A stretch of 38,026 nt of DNA, taken from Candidatus Oleimmundimicrobium americanum. Lineage in GTDB: Bacteria; Actinomycetota; Aquicultoria; UBA3085; Oleimmundimicrobiaceae. Each line of letters opens with the position of its first letter. Within the stretch, counting starts at the first letter, position 1. A program made the position numbers and the translations under genes. Where the stretch lies: NCBI GenBank assembly GCA_002366545.1, contig DFBH01000069.1, forward strand, positions 1 through 38,026, written 5' to 3'. This document shows positions 16,284 through 24,535 of the stretch, in pieces. Under the pieces are notes generated by a model that had not been told where the DNA came from, did not search any database, and saw nothing but the letters and a program-made list of their open reading frames with translations.

Positions 16284-16744
16284 CAGATAGCTTATAGCAG
16301 ATGCCTGCCCGCCTTTGGCGGGGCTGATGGCAGATAGCTGATGGCTAAAAGCATAGAGATTAGAGCATAGAGATTAGAGCAGAGAGCAAAAATCAGGATT
16401 AAGGATTAAAGGGGTAAGGATTAAAGGTCAATTCTTCCCCGTAATTGTGAGCGACCGAAGAGAGCGCGGCAATCTCATAAGTAGCAGATAGCATGTAGAG
16501 TGTGGAGTATAGAATATAGTAAAGCATAGAGCAGAGAGATTAAGTGGAGATTAGAAATTAGGTGGTAATTAAGTTGTAATTAAGTGGAAATTACAATTAG
16601 TCTCAACGAATTTCAATATCAGCACTCAGTAAAAATTAAGTAGAGAGATTAAGTAGAGATTGATAAAAAGGTAAAGAGTAAAGGACCAGCTAATAAACTT
16701 CTAACTCCCTACTAAGAGACTCCCGACTAAAAGGAGTAGTTTTC
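16281..16744 (+). repeat. Intergenic repeat-word block (copy 2), 461 bases without a gene
   Basis: It opens at the TAG stop with TAGCAGATAGCTTATAG, then a GCCCGCC-TTT-GGCGGGGC hairpin near 16307-16324. Near-repeats of GCATAGAGATTAGA and GGATTAAGGATTAAAG follow, then a REP-like element (16443-16478) and an AT-rich word run (16538-16605) shared with 35571-35694. GACTCCCGACT occurs near 16718. There is no open frame of note. AAAGGAG near 16730 serves the next gene. Confidence 0.75.
16443..16478 (+). repeat. REP-like element, copy 3
   Basis: AATTGTGAGCGACCGAAGAG...GCGGCAATCTC matches the common 'CATTGCGAGC...GCAATCTC' intergenic palindrome and the copies at 918-960 and 9182-9216. A fragment of its right end, GCAATCTCATAAG, recurs near 35699-35711. 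Confidence 0.65.
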
Positions 16745-17380
16745 ATGTTTATTGACAGAACCGATGCCGGAAAGCAACTGGCAAAATCTTTGACGAGTTA
16801 TAAAGGGAAAAATGTTGTTGTGTTGGGGATTCCTCGTGGCGGGGTTGTAGTTTCTAAAGAAGTCGCAAAAGCTTTAAATGTTCCCATGGACTTAGTTATC
16901 CCTCGAAAGATTGGTGCTCCCGGAAACCCTGAGCTGGCGATAGGGGCGTTGGCGAGCAAAGATACGGTAATGATAAATGAACAATTGAAAAATAGTTTGC
17001 GTGTTTCGGATGATTATATTAAAGAGGAAATCGAGAAACAGGCGCTGGAAATCGAGAGACGCCGGGATAAGTATTTAGGTAGCCGGCCTCCTTTGGATTT
17101 GAAAGATAAAGTTGTAATTTTAGTGGACGATGGTTTGGCGACCGGCTACACAGCTTCTGTGGCCATAAAAGAAGTTCGAGCAAAAAGGCCTAAAAAGCTA
17201 ATTTTAGCGGTTCCTGTTTCGCCCAAAGATACTTATGGACGCTTAAAAAAAGAGGTTGATGAGTTAGTTTGTCTTCATACCCCCGAATTTTTCTATGCGG
17301 TAGGCCAGTTCTATTCAAATTTTCCCCAGACGACCGATGATGAAGTGATTAAGGTTTTAAATGAATACAGCGTAGAATAA
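16745..17380 (+). CDS. Phosphoribosyltransferase-family protein
   Basis: This 211-residue protein opens with FIDRTDAGKQLAKSL and contains LGIPRGGVVVSKEVAKAL plus the PRPP-binding loop VVILVDDGLATGYT (residues 123-136). It is the COG1926-type predicted phosphoribosyltransferase; the acceptor base is unknown and a regulatory role is possible. ATG 16745 follows AAAGGAG. It stands alone between a repeat block and the Tat promoter. Confidence 0.85.
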   Translation: MFIDRTDAGKQLAKSLTSYKGKNVVVLGIPRGGVVVSKEVAKALNVPMDLVIPRKIGAPGNPELAIGALASKDTVMINEQLKNSLRVSDDYIKEEIEKQALEIERRRDKYLGSRPPLDLKDKVVILVDDGLATGYTASVAIKEVRAKRPKKLILAVPVSPKDTYGRLKKEVDELVCLHTPEFFYAVGQFYSNFPQTTDDEVIKVLNEYSVE

Positions 17381-17412
17381 AAATCAACCTTTGTATGTTC
17401 TGTAGATAAATA

Positions 17413-17441
17413 TTGATAAAGCTAACTTTAACAGATATTAT
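17413..17441 (+). promoter_or_regulatory. Sigma-70-type promoter for the tat operon
   Basis: TTGATA (17413-17418) and TATTAT (17436-17441) are separated by exactly 17 bases and lie 35 bases before the tatA start. This is the best promoter match I see in the window. Confidence 0.65.
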
Positions 17442-17475
17442 AAATAATAGTTTTTAAGACGTGGAGGTGTTTTAG

Positions 17476-17775
17476 ATGTTTGGGCTCGGAATGCCTGAGA
17501 TTTTATTCATAATGGTGATAGCTCTTGTTATCTTTGGTCCGAGAAAACTACCCGAAGTTGGTAGAACGGCCGGAAAATTTATTCGCGAATTTAGAAAGGC
17601 GTCTCAACAAATTGAGAATCAAGTGAGGATGGAATTTAAAGAAGCAGAAAAACAAGAAAAAGAACAAGAAAAGGAACAAGAAAAGGAAAAGGAAGCCAAG
17701 AAACAAGAAAAAATTGAAGAAGTTGAGACGCAAGATAAAAACGAAGAGAAAAAAGTTACCGAGGGGAACAATTAG
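17476..17775 (+). CDS. tatA: Sec-independent translocase subunit TatA
   Basis: TatA forms the pore-like assembly of the twin-arginine translocase for folded, often cofactor-bearing proteins. The short N-terminal helix (MPEILFIMVIALVIFG) is followed by FGPRKLPEVGRTAGKFIREF, the conserved hinge and amphipathic helix. The 99-residue protein ends in a Lys/Glu/Gln-only tail made of near-identical KEQEKEQEKE units. ATG 17476 follows GTGGAGGTG. Its stop overlaps the tatC start by one base. No separate tatB is seen; this subunit may serve both roles. Confidence 0.93.
   Translation: MFGLGMPEILFIMVIALVIFGPRKLPEVGRTAGKFIREFRKASQQIENQVRMEFKEAEKQEKEQEKEQEKEKEAKKQEKIEEVETQDKNEEKKVTEGNN
17640..17715 (+). 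repeat. Purine-only low-complexity tract in tatA
   Basis: Repeating GAACAAGAAAAG-like units of about 12 bases encode the Glu/Lys/Gln tail. The tract is nearly free of T and C on this strand and is a likely slippage site, although 12-base units keep the frame. Confidence 0.8.
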
Positions 17776-18542
17776 TGGTTGACAAGAAAATTTCCATTTT
17801 AGATCATCTTGACGAATTGAGAAGGAGCGTAATAATCTCTGCAATTGCAGTTTTAATTGGAGCGGCAATTTGCTTTAATTATGCTTACCCCATTTTAAAC
17901 ATTTTAAAGAAACCTGCAGGCAATATAGATCTTATATTTGTAAATGTTTTGGATCCTTTTATGATTAAATTTAAAATTGCGATTTTTGCAGGAATTTTTG
18001 TTGCTCTTCCCGTAATTATATATCAAGTGTTTTCTTTTATAGCGCCCGCATTAAAGAGAAACGAAAAGAAGACGATATATCCGATGGTTTTGTTGTTTGT
18101 AATTCTTTTTGCATGTGGCGTGGTTTTTGGGTATAAATATATTATGCCGGCTGGAACGGAATGGCTTTTAGGCCAAGCGGAAGGGCAAATAAGCCCTATT
18201 TTAATGGTTGACAAGTATGTAGCGTATGCCAGTTTGTTTTTATTAGCTTTTGGGATATCGTTTGAAACACCGTTTTTTGTGTTGGCTTTGGTGATGCTTG
18301 GTATTGTTTCGCCAAAATCATTGCGTAAGAATTGGCGGATAGCATATATAATTATATTGTTGTTTGCGGCAATTGTGACTCCCGATTGGAGTCCCGTTAC
18401 CATGACTATTTTTGCTGCGCCGATGATTTTGTTGTATGAATTTAGTATTGTATTGGCGTGGTGGTACAAGAAATTAAAAAAGAAGAAAAAAGAAGATCTG
18501 ACAGAAGGGGGTGTAGAGCTTGACACTACTTCAGACGGTTAA
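17775..18542 (+). CDS. tatC: Sec-independent translocase subunit TatC
   Basis: TatC is the six-helix receptor that recognises twin-arginine signal peptides. Hallmarks are DHLDELRRSVIIS at the N-terminus, FIAPALKRNEKKTIYPMV in the first loops, FGISFETPFFVLALVMLGIV, and IVTPDWSPVTMTIFAAPM near the end. Length (255 residues) is typical, with a lysine-rich cytoplasmic tail. It starts at GTG 17775 within the tatA stop and overlaps the next small gene by 23 bases. Confidence 0.95.
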   Translation: MVDKKISILDHLDELRRSVIISAIAVLIGAAICFNYAYPILNILKKPAGNIDLIFVNVLDPFMIKFKIAIFAGIFVALPVIIYQVFSFIAPALKRNEKKTIYPMVLLFVILFACGVVFGYKYIMPAGTEWLLGQAEGQISPILMVDKYVAYASLFLLAFGISFETPFFVLALVMLGIVSPKSLRKNWRIAYIIILLFAAIVTPDWSPVTMTIFAAPMILLYEFSIVLAWWYKKLKKKKKEDLTEGGVELDTTSDG

Positions 18543-18738
18543 TATTTGGTCTGATATTATTGGTTTTGGAGTTTGGTTTATTGTTATAGCCGTTTTTTGG
18601 ATTTTTGATTTTTTCCTTCGTATAACGATAACTGGACAGTTTGCTAATCTTGTATTAGGTAAACATGATGTTAAAATTAAGACGGTCTTAGGAGAATACA
18701 AAGGAAAGCCTGGGGAAAAGCTTGCCCATAAACATTAA
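18520..18738 (+). CDS. Small single-pass membrane protein between tatC and cytochrome b
   Basis: This 72-residue protein has one long hydrophobic helix (FGVWFIVIAVFWIFDFF) and a basic C-terminal tail rich in Lys, Gly and His (VLGEYKGKPGEKLAHKH). I do not recognise a family. TTG 18520 lies inside tatC with GGGGGTG before it, indicating translational coupling; the next gene follows after 21 bases. Context suggests a small accessory subunit of the cytochrome b complex. Confidence 0.7.
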   Translation: MTLLQTVNIWSDIIGFGVWFIVIAVFWIFDFFLRITITGQFANLVLGKHDVKIKTVLGEYKGKPGEKLAHKH

Positions 18739-18759
18739 TTAAATTCAGGAGGTGAAATT

Positions 18760-19401
18760 GTGGCCGAACTTCATTATGCCGCGAAACCGCGGAGAATGGC
18801 GCATTTTATTCATTTGATTTGTATTGTTGGTTTGACTATTTCAGGGCTTTATATACGGTTCCCGTTTTTTTACGGGGGCATGGATGCCATGAAATGGATT
18901 CATTATGTATTGATGTATGTAGTGGGAATAAATTTAATTTTGAGGATAATTTACTGCTTCTTCACCGTAGATAAAGGAGCTTATAAAGATCTTGCTATCG
19001 GATGGAAAGATATCAAAAATACGCCCGCTGTCCTCATGTATTATGCTCACATGAAAGACGATTATCCAAATGTAGCAAGTTATGCTTCTCTTCAGAAAGT
19101 AACTTACGATGTATTTTGGGTACTTTTACTAATTCAAGGCTTCACCGGATTTTCTTTAATGTGGAGAGAAGAGTTGCTTAGCTGGTGTGCAGGCCCGTTT
19201 GGCGGGGTTGCCATTGCGGCAGCCTGGATGAGAGTGTTTCATTATATTGGAATGTGGGTATTTGTAATATTTACAACTATTCATGTTTATCTTTCGGTTC
19301 ATGAAGGTTTTCTGATTATGATGCATTGGGTATTTTGGAAGAAGTTCCCGGGGCTTAAAGAGGAATGGAAATCTCATCTTGAAGAAGGACATGCTCATTA
19401 G
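18760..19401 (+). CDS. Di-heme cytochrome b membrane subunit
   Basis: This 213-residue protein has about four membrane helices and resembles the cytochrome b subunits of hydrogenases and formate dehydrogenases. Candidate heme-ligand histidines lie in RMAHFIHLICIVG, MKWIHYVLMYVVG, MRVFHYIGMWVF and TTIHVYLSVHEG, pairing helices as in that family. It would pass electrons between a periplasmic partner and menaquinone. No catalytic subunit is adjacent; the Tat genes upstream fit export of such a partner. GTG 18760 follows CAGGAGGTGA. A strong terminator follows. Confidence 0.85.
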   Translation: MAELHYAAKPRRMAHFIHLICIVGLTISGLYIRFPFFYGGMDAMKWIHYVLMYVVGINLILRIIYCFFTVDKGAYKDLAIGWKDIKNTPAVLMYYAHMKDDYPNVASYASLQKVTYDVFWVLLLIQGFTGFSLMWREELLSWCAGPFGGVAIAAAWMRVFHYIGMWVFVIFTTIHVYLSVHEGFLIMMHWVFWKKFPGLKEEWKSHLEEGHAH

Positions 19402-19415
19402 TCTGGCGCTGAAAT

Positions 19416-19445
19416 TAAAAAGCCCCCGTTTCGGGGGCTTTTTTG
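19416..19445 (+). terminator. Strong intrinsic terminator after the tat/cytochrome b operon
   Basis: AAAAAGCCCCCG (about 19417-19428) and CGGGGGCTTTTT (about 19432-19443) form a near-perfect hairpin with a three-base TTT loop and T tract. The symmetry would allow bidirectional action. Confidence 0.92.
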
Positions 19446-19763
19446 TATGTTAGTTTGCTGGTTTTTCTCTCCGCTCCGTGCTCTAAACTCCGTGCTCCCA
19501 ACTTTTAACTATATCTCTATGTAACCATTTTGGTTTCTACGTCACTACGTTGCCATTCTGGTCCCTTAGTTTCTTGGCTACTTGATTTCTAAGTTGCTAT
19601 GTTACTATGTTGCCAGCTCCCTTTACCCTATTACCCTTATTTTGCTCTCAGCTCCGTGCTCATCTGCTATCAGCAATTTCTATCTTTCACTTTCAACTTA
19701 TTTAAGACTGTGCTATTATATGCCGTTAATTGACTTAAGGTGTGAGAGAGTAGGTAGTTAGTT
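19446..19763 (-). repeat. Intergenic repeat-word block in reverse orientation
   Basis: This stretch has no gene. Read on the minus strand it carries the same words as the other blocks: GAGCACGGAGC, AAGGGTAATAGGGTAAAGGG, GGCAACATAGTAACATAG and AGAAACTAAGGGACCAGA. The segment 19543-19656 is an inverted near-copy of 35452-35552. A weak promoter-like pair (TTCAAC near 19692, TATTAT near 19714) precedes topA. Confidence 0.7.
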
Positions 19764-21815
19764 ATGATAAAGCTTATAGTAAGTGAAAAAGATAATGCGG
19801 CAAAAAGAATATCTAATATTTTGGCAGACGGAAAAGTAACTGTGAAAAAATCTTATGGTGTCCCTGTTTATATTTTTCAAAACAAACAAGAGGATGTTCA
19901 TTGTGTTGGTCTTAAGGGGCATATCTTAAAAGTTGATTTTCCTGAAAAATATAATAACTGGCAGAAAGTGGAACCAATTGAGTTGATTGATGTCGAGATA
20001 GTTAAAATTCCGACCCAAAAGTCGATTATTAAAACTCTTCAAAAAGAAGCCAAAGACGCTGTGCAAATCGTTATCGCCACTGATTTTGACCGTGAGGGTG
20101 AACTTATTGGAGTAGATGCGTTAAATAAAATCAAAGAGGTAAATTCCAGAGTCGAAACGAAGAGAGCACACTTTTCTGCTTTGACTGAGGATGAGATAAA
20201 AAAAGCCTTTAGCAATCTTGAGGACATACATGTAAATTTGGCAAAAGCCGGTGAAACAAGGCAAGATATTGATCTTATTTGGGGAGCTATTTTAACCCGT
20301 TCCATATCTCTTGCCGCAAAAAGGCTGGGTAAACAGTTTTTAGGCGTAGGGAGAGTACAAAGTCCCACTCTTGCGATTGTGGTGGCCAGGGAAAAGGAAC
20401 GCCGGGCTTTTATATCGAAGCCTTATTGGCAAATTAAGGCGTTATTTGGTACAGAACAAGGGAAAGAATTTTTAGCTCAACATAAAACCGATAAGTTTTG
20501 GGAAGAAAAAGCAGCAAAGAAAATTGTCTCCAATCTTGGTAAAATAGGTTTGGTGACAAGTTCTAAAAGAACGAAAAAGATGGTTTCTCCACCTACCCCT
20601 TTTAGTACCACTTCTTTTTTAGCTACGGCTTCGTCCATTGGTTTTTCTGCCTCTAATGCCATGCGTATCGCTGAGGGTTTATATATGGAAGGACTAATTA
20701 GTTATCCGAGAGTAGATAATACGGTATATCCTTCATCCCTTAACTTAAGGGAGATTTTGGTTGATTTGAAGAAAAGCAAAGAGTTGGGAAATTTGGCTGC
20801 GCTGGTTTTAGCTCAGGATAAAATTGTTCCCACAAGGGGGAAGAAAAAAACCACTGATCATCCTCCCATCCATCCGACCGGTGCGGCAAATGAAAAGGAT
20901 TTAAAGCCGCAGGAATGGAAGATTTACGAGCTGGTGGTGAGGAGATTTTTAGCAACCTTGGCTCCTTCGGCTTCTATGGAAAGCGCAAGGGTTGATATTA
21001 ACGTTGAATGCCCCGCTCTTAAACGCTCAGAGCCTTTCTTTTTACAGGGTTCACGTGTTGTTGACGAAGGATGGCTTAAATTTTACAGTTATGGAAGAAA
21101 AAAAGACGAAGATATTCCCAATTTGAACGAGGACGATATTGTTTCTGTCAAAAAATCGATTTTAGAATCCAAGGAAACTCAGCCACCAAAAAGGTATGGC
21201 CAGGGTCGGTTGATTCAGGAAATGGAGAAGTTGGGCCTTGGAACCAAATCGACCAGGCACTCTATAATACAAAACCTTTATTTCAGGGGATATGTTCACA
21301 GCGATCCCATGATTCCTACGGAATTAGGTATTGCCGTGGCGGAGACTTTAAGAAAAAATGCTGAAGCAGTTACAAATCCTGAATTGACCGCGCAGTTGGA
21401 AAAAGACATGGATTTGATAACTGAGGGGAAAGCGGAAAAGGATTCTGTTGTCGATATTTCAAGGGATATGCTTAGAGATATTGTTAAAGTTCTCAAAGAA
21501 AGAGAAGCGGAAGTTTCTCAAGAAATAAGGAATGGTATAAAGGAAGGCAAGATAGTAGGTAAGTGCCCTAAGTGCGGAAACGAGCTTAGAATAATACGTT
21601 CTAAAAAGACAAAAAAAAGATTTGTTGGTTGTGCTTCATATCCCGATTGTAAAACCACTTATTCGTTACCTCAATTTGGAGATATTATTCCCATCAATGA
21701 AACCTGTGAAGTTTGTGGAGCGCCTAAGATTAAAATAGTATCTCGCAAAAAAAGACCCTGGATTTTGTGTTTAAATCTGGATTGTCCTTCGAAAAAAACT
21801 TCCGCCGAAAGTTAA
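19764..21815 (+). CDS. topA: Type IA DNA topoisomerase I, archaeal-like
   Basis: This enzyme relaxes negative supercoils through a 5'-phosphotyrosine intermediate. The Toprim domain has LIVSEKDNAAKRI and the acidic DFDREGELIG (ATDFDREG); the catalytic tyrosine is Tyr314 in GLISYPRVDNTVYP. RYGQGRLIQEMEKLGLGTKS is the other conserved core motif. Residues after about 600 carry two zinc-finger modules (CPKCGNEL...C...C and CEVCG...C...C). The VSEKDNAAKRI opening and SYPRxDNTVYP form resemble archaeal topoisomerase I more than standard bacterial TopA (which has a YMRTDS-like site), suggesting transfer or an ancient variant. Thr of the PRTDN motif is Val here. Length is 683 residues; ATG 19764 is the first good start. 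Confidence 0.92.
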   Translation: MIKLIVSEKDNAAKRISNILADGKVTVKKSYGVPVYIFQNKQEDVHCVGLKGHILKVDFPEKYNNWQKVEPIELIDVEIVKIPTQKSIIKTLQKEAKDAVQIVIATDFDREGELIGVDALNKIKEVNSRVETKRAHFSALTEDEIKKAFSNLEDIHVNLAKAGETRQDIDLIWGAILTRSISLAAKRLGKQFLGVGRVQSPTLAIVVAREKERRAFISKPYWQIKALFGTEQGKEFLAQHKTDKFWEEKAAKKIVSNLGKIGLVTSSKRTKKMVSPPTPFSTTSFLATASSIGFSASNAMRIAEGLYMEGLISYPRVDNTVYPSSLNLREILVDLKKSKELGNLAALVLAQDKIVPTRGKKKTTDHPPIHPTGAANEKDLKPQEWKIYELVVRRFLATLAPSASMESARVDINVECPALKRSEPFFLQGSRVVDEGWLKFYSYGRKKDEDIPNLNEDDIVSVKKSILESKETQPPKRYGQGRLIQEMEKLGLGTKSTRHSIIQNLYFRGYVHSDPMIPTELGIAVAETLRKNAEAVTNPELTAQLEKDMDLITEGKAEKDSVVDISRDMLRDIVKVLKEREAEVSQEIRNGIKEGKIVGKCPKCGNELRIIRSKKTKKRFVGCASYPDCKTTYSLPQFGDIIPINETCEVCGAPKIKIVSRKKRPWILCLNLDCPSKKTSAES

Positions 21816-22015
21816 GCTTTCCTTTGTTTTTAATTTATCTTAAGAGCGGCCTTATTGTTTTTTAGGGGGGGGGTAAAGCGGAGTTAACAAACGAAGAAAA
21901 TATTATGGTTGTAAAGATAGATTATTCTTGATTTTTTAAATTTAGAGATTCGCAGGAAACTGTTGTCACATCCGAGTTTTAAAACAAAGATTTGAACATG
22001 AGAGGTGTTTTAGAA

Positions 22016-22684
22016 ATGAAATTTAAGGATTTCAAAGGCCCCCTTATCGGAAAAGACAGAGTTGAGCGATATGTTAAGTCTCTTAGACGTAAAGATAAGA
22101 TCAAGCGAATTTACCATCCTTTAATTGATAGAATATTATCTGAAAGAATTCAATCTCCTCGTAGAATTTTGGATTTGGGTACGGGTCCTGGATTTTTGGC
22201 AGCGGAATTTGCCAGGAAGATTTCCCGTGCATCCGTTGTGGGTTTAGATTTGTCTCCTGATATGATTGAATACGCCAAAACTTTTATTGAAAATAAAAGT
22301 TTAAAAAATTTAGATTTTGTATTGGGCGATGCTCAAGAAATTCCTTTTGAAGCCGGTTACTTTGATATCGTGGTTTCTCACGGTATGATAAAATGTGTTT
22401 CTAATGTTCGAAAAATGTTAGGTGAGGTTTATCGCGTTTTATCTGAAGGTGGTTGTGCTTATCTTGTAGACTCCAGGAGAGATGTTTCTCTTGAAGAATT
22501 TGATGAGGTTACCCGGGGTTTCCATCCGATCGATGTAGAGAAATCAAGGAGATCAGTAAATAAGAGTTATCGAACAGATGAAATCAAAGCAATACTTGAT
22601 GAAATGGTTTTTAAGGATGAGGCAAGCATTAAAGTTAAAGGGTTGACTTTTGAGATAAAGATTTGTAAATCTGCACTCCGGTAG
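22016..22684 (+). CDS. Class I SAM-dependent methyltransferase (UbiE-like)
   Basis: SAM-binding motif I is RILDLGTGPGFLAAEFARKI, with motif II VVGLDLSPDMIEYAK and motif III region LGDAQEIPFEAGYFDIVVSH. About 222 residues. The substrate is unknown; the N-terminal VERYVKSLRRKDKIKRIYHP is not the MenG signature, so this is not a second quinone methylase by obvious signs. ATG 22016 follows AGAGGTG (22000-22006); the upstream ATG 21998 overlaps that site. It precedes mdh by 47 bases and may be co-transcribed. Confidence 0.82.
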   Translation: MKFKDFKGPLIGKDRVERYVKSLRRKDKIKRIYHPLIDRILSERIQSPRRILDLGTGPGFLAAEFARKISRASVVGLDLSPDMIEYAKTFIENKSLKNLDFVLGDAQEIPFEAGYFDIVVSHGMIKCVSNVRKMLGEVYRVLSEGGCAYLVDSRRDVSLEEFDEVTRGFHPIDVEKSRRSVNKSYRTDEIKAILDEMVFKDEASIKVKGLTFEIKICKSALR

Positions 22685-22731
22685 TTTGTGAGTCGGAGTG
22701 GGTGAAAGTGCTAAATTTTTAGGAGGTAAAC

Positions 22732-23661
22732 GTGAAGATAAGTATAATAGGTGGAGGTCATGTGGGTGCCACGTGTGCCTTCTTGATTGCTCAAAAAGAA
22801 CTGGGAGATGTGGTATTGGTGGATATTGTTGAGGGACTTCCTCACGGTACGGCGCTTGATATGATGCAGTCATCTTCGGTTGAGAAATTTGATAAAAAAG
22901 TGCACGGAACGAACGAATTTAAAGATATTTGTGACTCTGATTTAGTTGTGGTGACCGCCGGGCTTGCAAGAAAACCCGGGATGACTCGTCTTGATTTATT
23001 GGCAAAGAATTCTCAAATCATTAAGAATGTTACCGAGAATATCGTCAAATTTGCGCCAAATGCTAAGATAATTATGGTTACAAATCCTCTCGATGTTATG
23101 ACTTACTTAGCTTTAAAAGTAAGCGGTTTTGAAGAAAATCGAGTTTTTGGTATGTCCGGGGTTTTAGACTCTGCCCGTTTTAAACATTTTATTGCCGATG
23201 AATTAGATGTTTCAATTGATAATGTTTCCGCTTTGGTTGTTGGTAGTCACAGCGAGTTGATGGTTCCTCTTCCTCGCTTTTCAAGCATTTCGGGTATTCC
23301 CTTGGTTGAGCTGTTGTCCAAAGAGAGAATCAATCACATTGTCGAGAGGACAAAAAGAGGGGGAGCGGAGATAGTTGCCTACTTAAAAAATGGGAGCGCA
23401 TTTTATGCTCCGGCTGCTTCTGCGGCAAAGATGGTGGAAGTGGTTGTAAGGAATAAAAAAGAGGTACTTCCCGCGTGTGTTTATCTTGAAGGAGAATACG
23501 GATTGAATAGTATCTGCTTAGGGGTTCCGGTTAAAATTGGAAAAGATGGAATAGAGAAGATAATTGAATTAAGTCTAAACTCTGAAGAGCGGGCAGCTTT
23601 AAATGAATCGGCTGAGTCAATCAAAGAGAGTATCAAAAGCCTGTCGCTGTTAGAGATCTAA
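22732..23661 (+). CDS. mdh: Malate dehydrogenase, LDH-like type
   Basis: The enzyme interconverts malate and oxaloacetate with NAD. It has the Rossmann loop ISIIGGGHVGATCAFLI, an Asp in VVLVDIVEG that favours NAD, the substrate-binding RKPGMTRLDLL, and the catalytic Asp in GVLDSARFKHF. The catalytic histidine segment is VVGSHSELMVPLPRFS, where most relatives have GGHGDTMVPLPR; the His is kept but its neighbours differ. GTG 22732 follows AGGAGG. Followed 12 bases later by fumarase alpha, consistent with a malate-fumarate module. Confidence 0.93.
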   Translation: MKISIIGGGHVGATCAFLIAQKELGDVVLVDIVEGLPHGTALDMMQSSSVEKFDKKVHGTNEFKDICDSDLVVVTAGLARKPGMTRLDLLAKNSQIIKNVTENIVKFAPNAKIIMVTNPLDVMTYLALKVSGFEENRVFGMSGVLDSARFKHFIADELDVSIDNVSALVVGSHSELMVPLPRFSSISGIPLVELLSKERINHIVERTKRGGAEIVAYLKNGSAFYAPAASAAKMVEVVVRNKKEVLPACVYLEGEYGLNSICLGVPVKIGKDGIEKIIELSLNSEERAALNESAESIKESIKSLSLLEI

Positions 23662-23673
23662 ACGGGGGTAGTT

Positions 23674-24519
23674 TTGAGGAAATTGCAGGCGAGAGAATTA
23701 ACTCAAACAGTCAAAGAGCTTTGTATTGAATCAAATTATAATTTAAGAGAAGATGTTTTTTTTGCTTTAAAAAACTCTCTTAATACGGAGAGCTCTAAAG
23801 TTGGTTGTACTGTTATTCGACAAATAATAAAGAATGCCGAAATAGCTCGAGAGAAAAAATTGCCAATATGTCAGGACTGTGGAATTGTTAATGTTTTGGT
23901 TGAAATCGGTCAGGGCGTTCTTTTAGTTGGAGGAGACATTGAAGAAGCTATAAATGAGGGTGTAAAGATTGGGTATGAAGAAGGGTTTCTTCGAAAATCC
24001 GTGGTCGATGATCCTTGTTTTGACAGAAAAAACACCGGTGATAATACTCCGGCAATCATAACGTTAAAAATGGTACCTGGAGATTCGGTAAGGGTAACTG
24101 TTATGCCGAAGGGCGGGGGAAGCGAAAATGTGGGCGTGGTTAAAATGCTTCTTCCCGGAACCGGTCCAGAGGGGATAAAGAGTACCGTTTTGGAAGCTGT
24201 AAAAAATGCAAAGGCAAATCCTTGCCCTCCCATTGTTGTCGGCGTGGGGATTGGGGGTACTTTTGATAGCGTTGGATTTTTGGCTAAAAAAGCGCTTATT
24301 AGAAACATTAACGCTCGAAATATCAATGAAAAATTCAAGGCCCTTGAACTTGGTTTGCTTGAAGAAATAAACAATTTGGGTATCGGCCCCGGAGGATTAG
24401 GGGGAAGAGTTACGGCACTGGCGGTTAATATCGAAACCTATCCTTGCCATATGGCTTGCTTGCCCGTTGCGGTAAATTTTGGATGTTGTGCTCTAAGATC
24501 AGCTGAGAGAGTTATTTAA
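23674..24519 (+). CDS. Class I fumarate hydratase, alpha subunit
   Basis: This 281-residue subunit carries the [4Fe-4S] cluster of two-subunit fumarase (or the related tartrate dehydratase). Cluster cysteines are probably those in LPICQDCGIVN, in a middle position near KANPCPPIVVGVG, and in the C-terminal VNFGCCALRSAERV region. Conserved NTGDNTPAI and MPKGGGSEN are seen. TTG 23674 is used with GGGGGTA upstream. Adjacent mdh makes fumarase more likely than tartrate dehydratase. Its beta subunit is not next to it but 1.35 kb on, beyond an MFS transporter. Confidence 0.92.
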   Translation: MRKLQARELTQTVKELCIESNYNLREDVFFALKNSLNTESSKVGCTVIRQIIKNAEIAREKKLPICQDCGIVNVLVEIGQGVLLVGGDIEEAINEGVKIGYEEGFLRKSVVDDPCFDRKNTGDNTPAIITLKMVPGDSVRVTVMPKGGGSENVGVVKMLLPGTGPEGIKSTVLEAVKNAKANPCPPIVVGVGIGGTFDSVGFLAKKALIRNINARNINEKFKALELGLLEEINNLGIGPGGLGGRVTALAVNIETYPCHMACLPVAVNFGCCALRSAERVI

Positions 24520-24535
24520 AAGGGGGCATCAACAG

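Noticed and set aside
18371..18395. Copy of the CTCCCGACT word inside tatC
   Set aside because: The similar bases encode the conserved TatC segment VTPDWSPV, so the likeness is probably chance.
18023..18526. Minus-strand 167-residue frame in tatC
   Set aside because: A clear tatC occupies the plus strand; the reverse frame is a codon-bias shadow.
23910..24374. Minus-strand 154-residue frame in fumarase alpha
   Set aside because: It is a shadow of a well-conserved enzyme gene.
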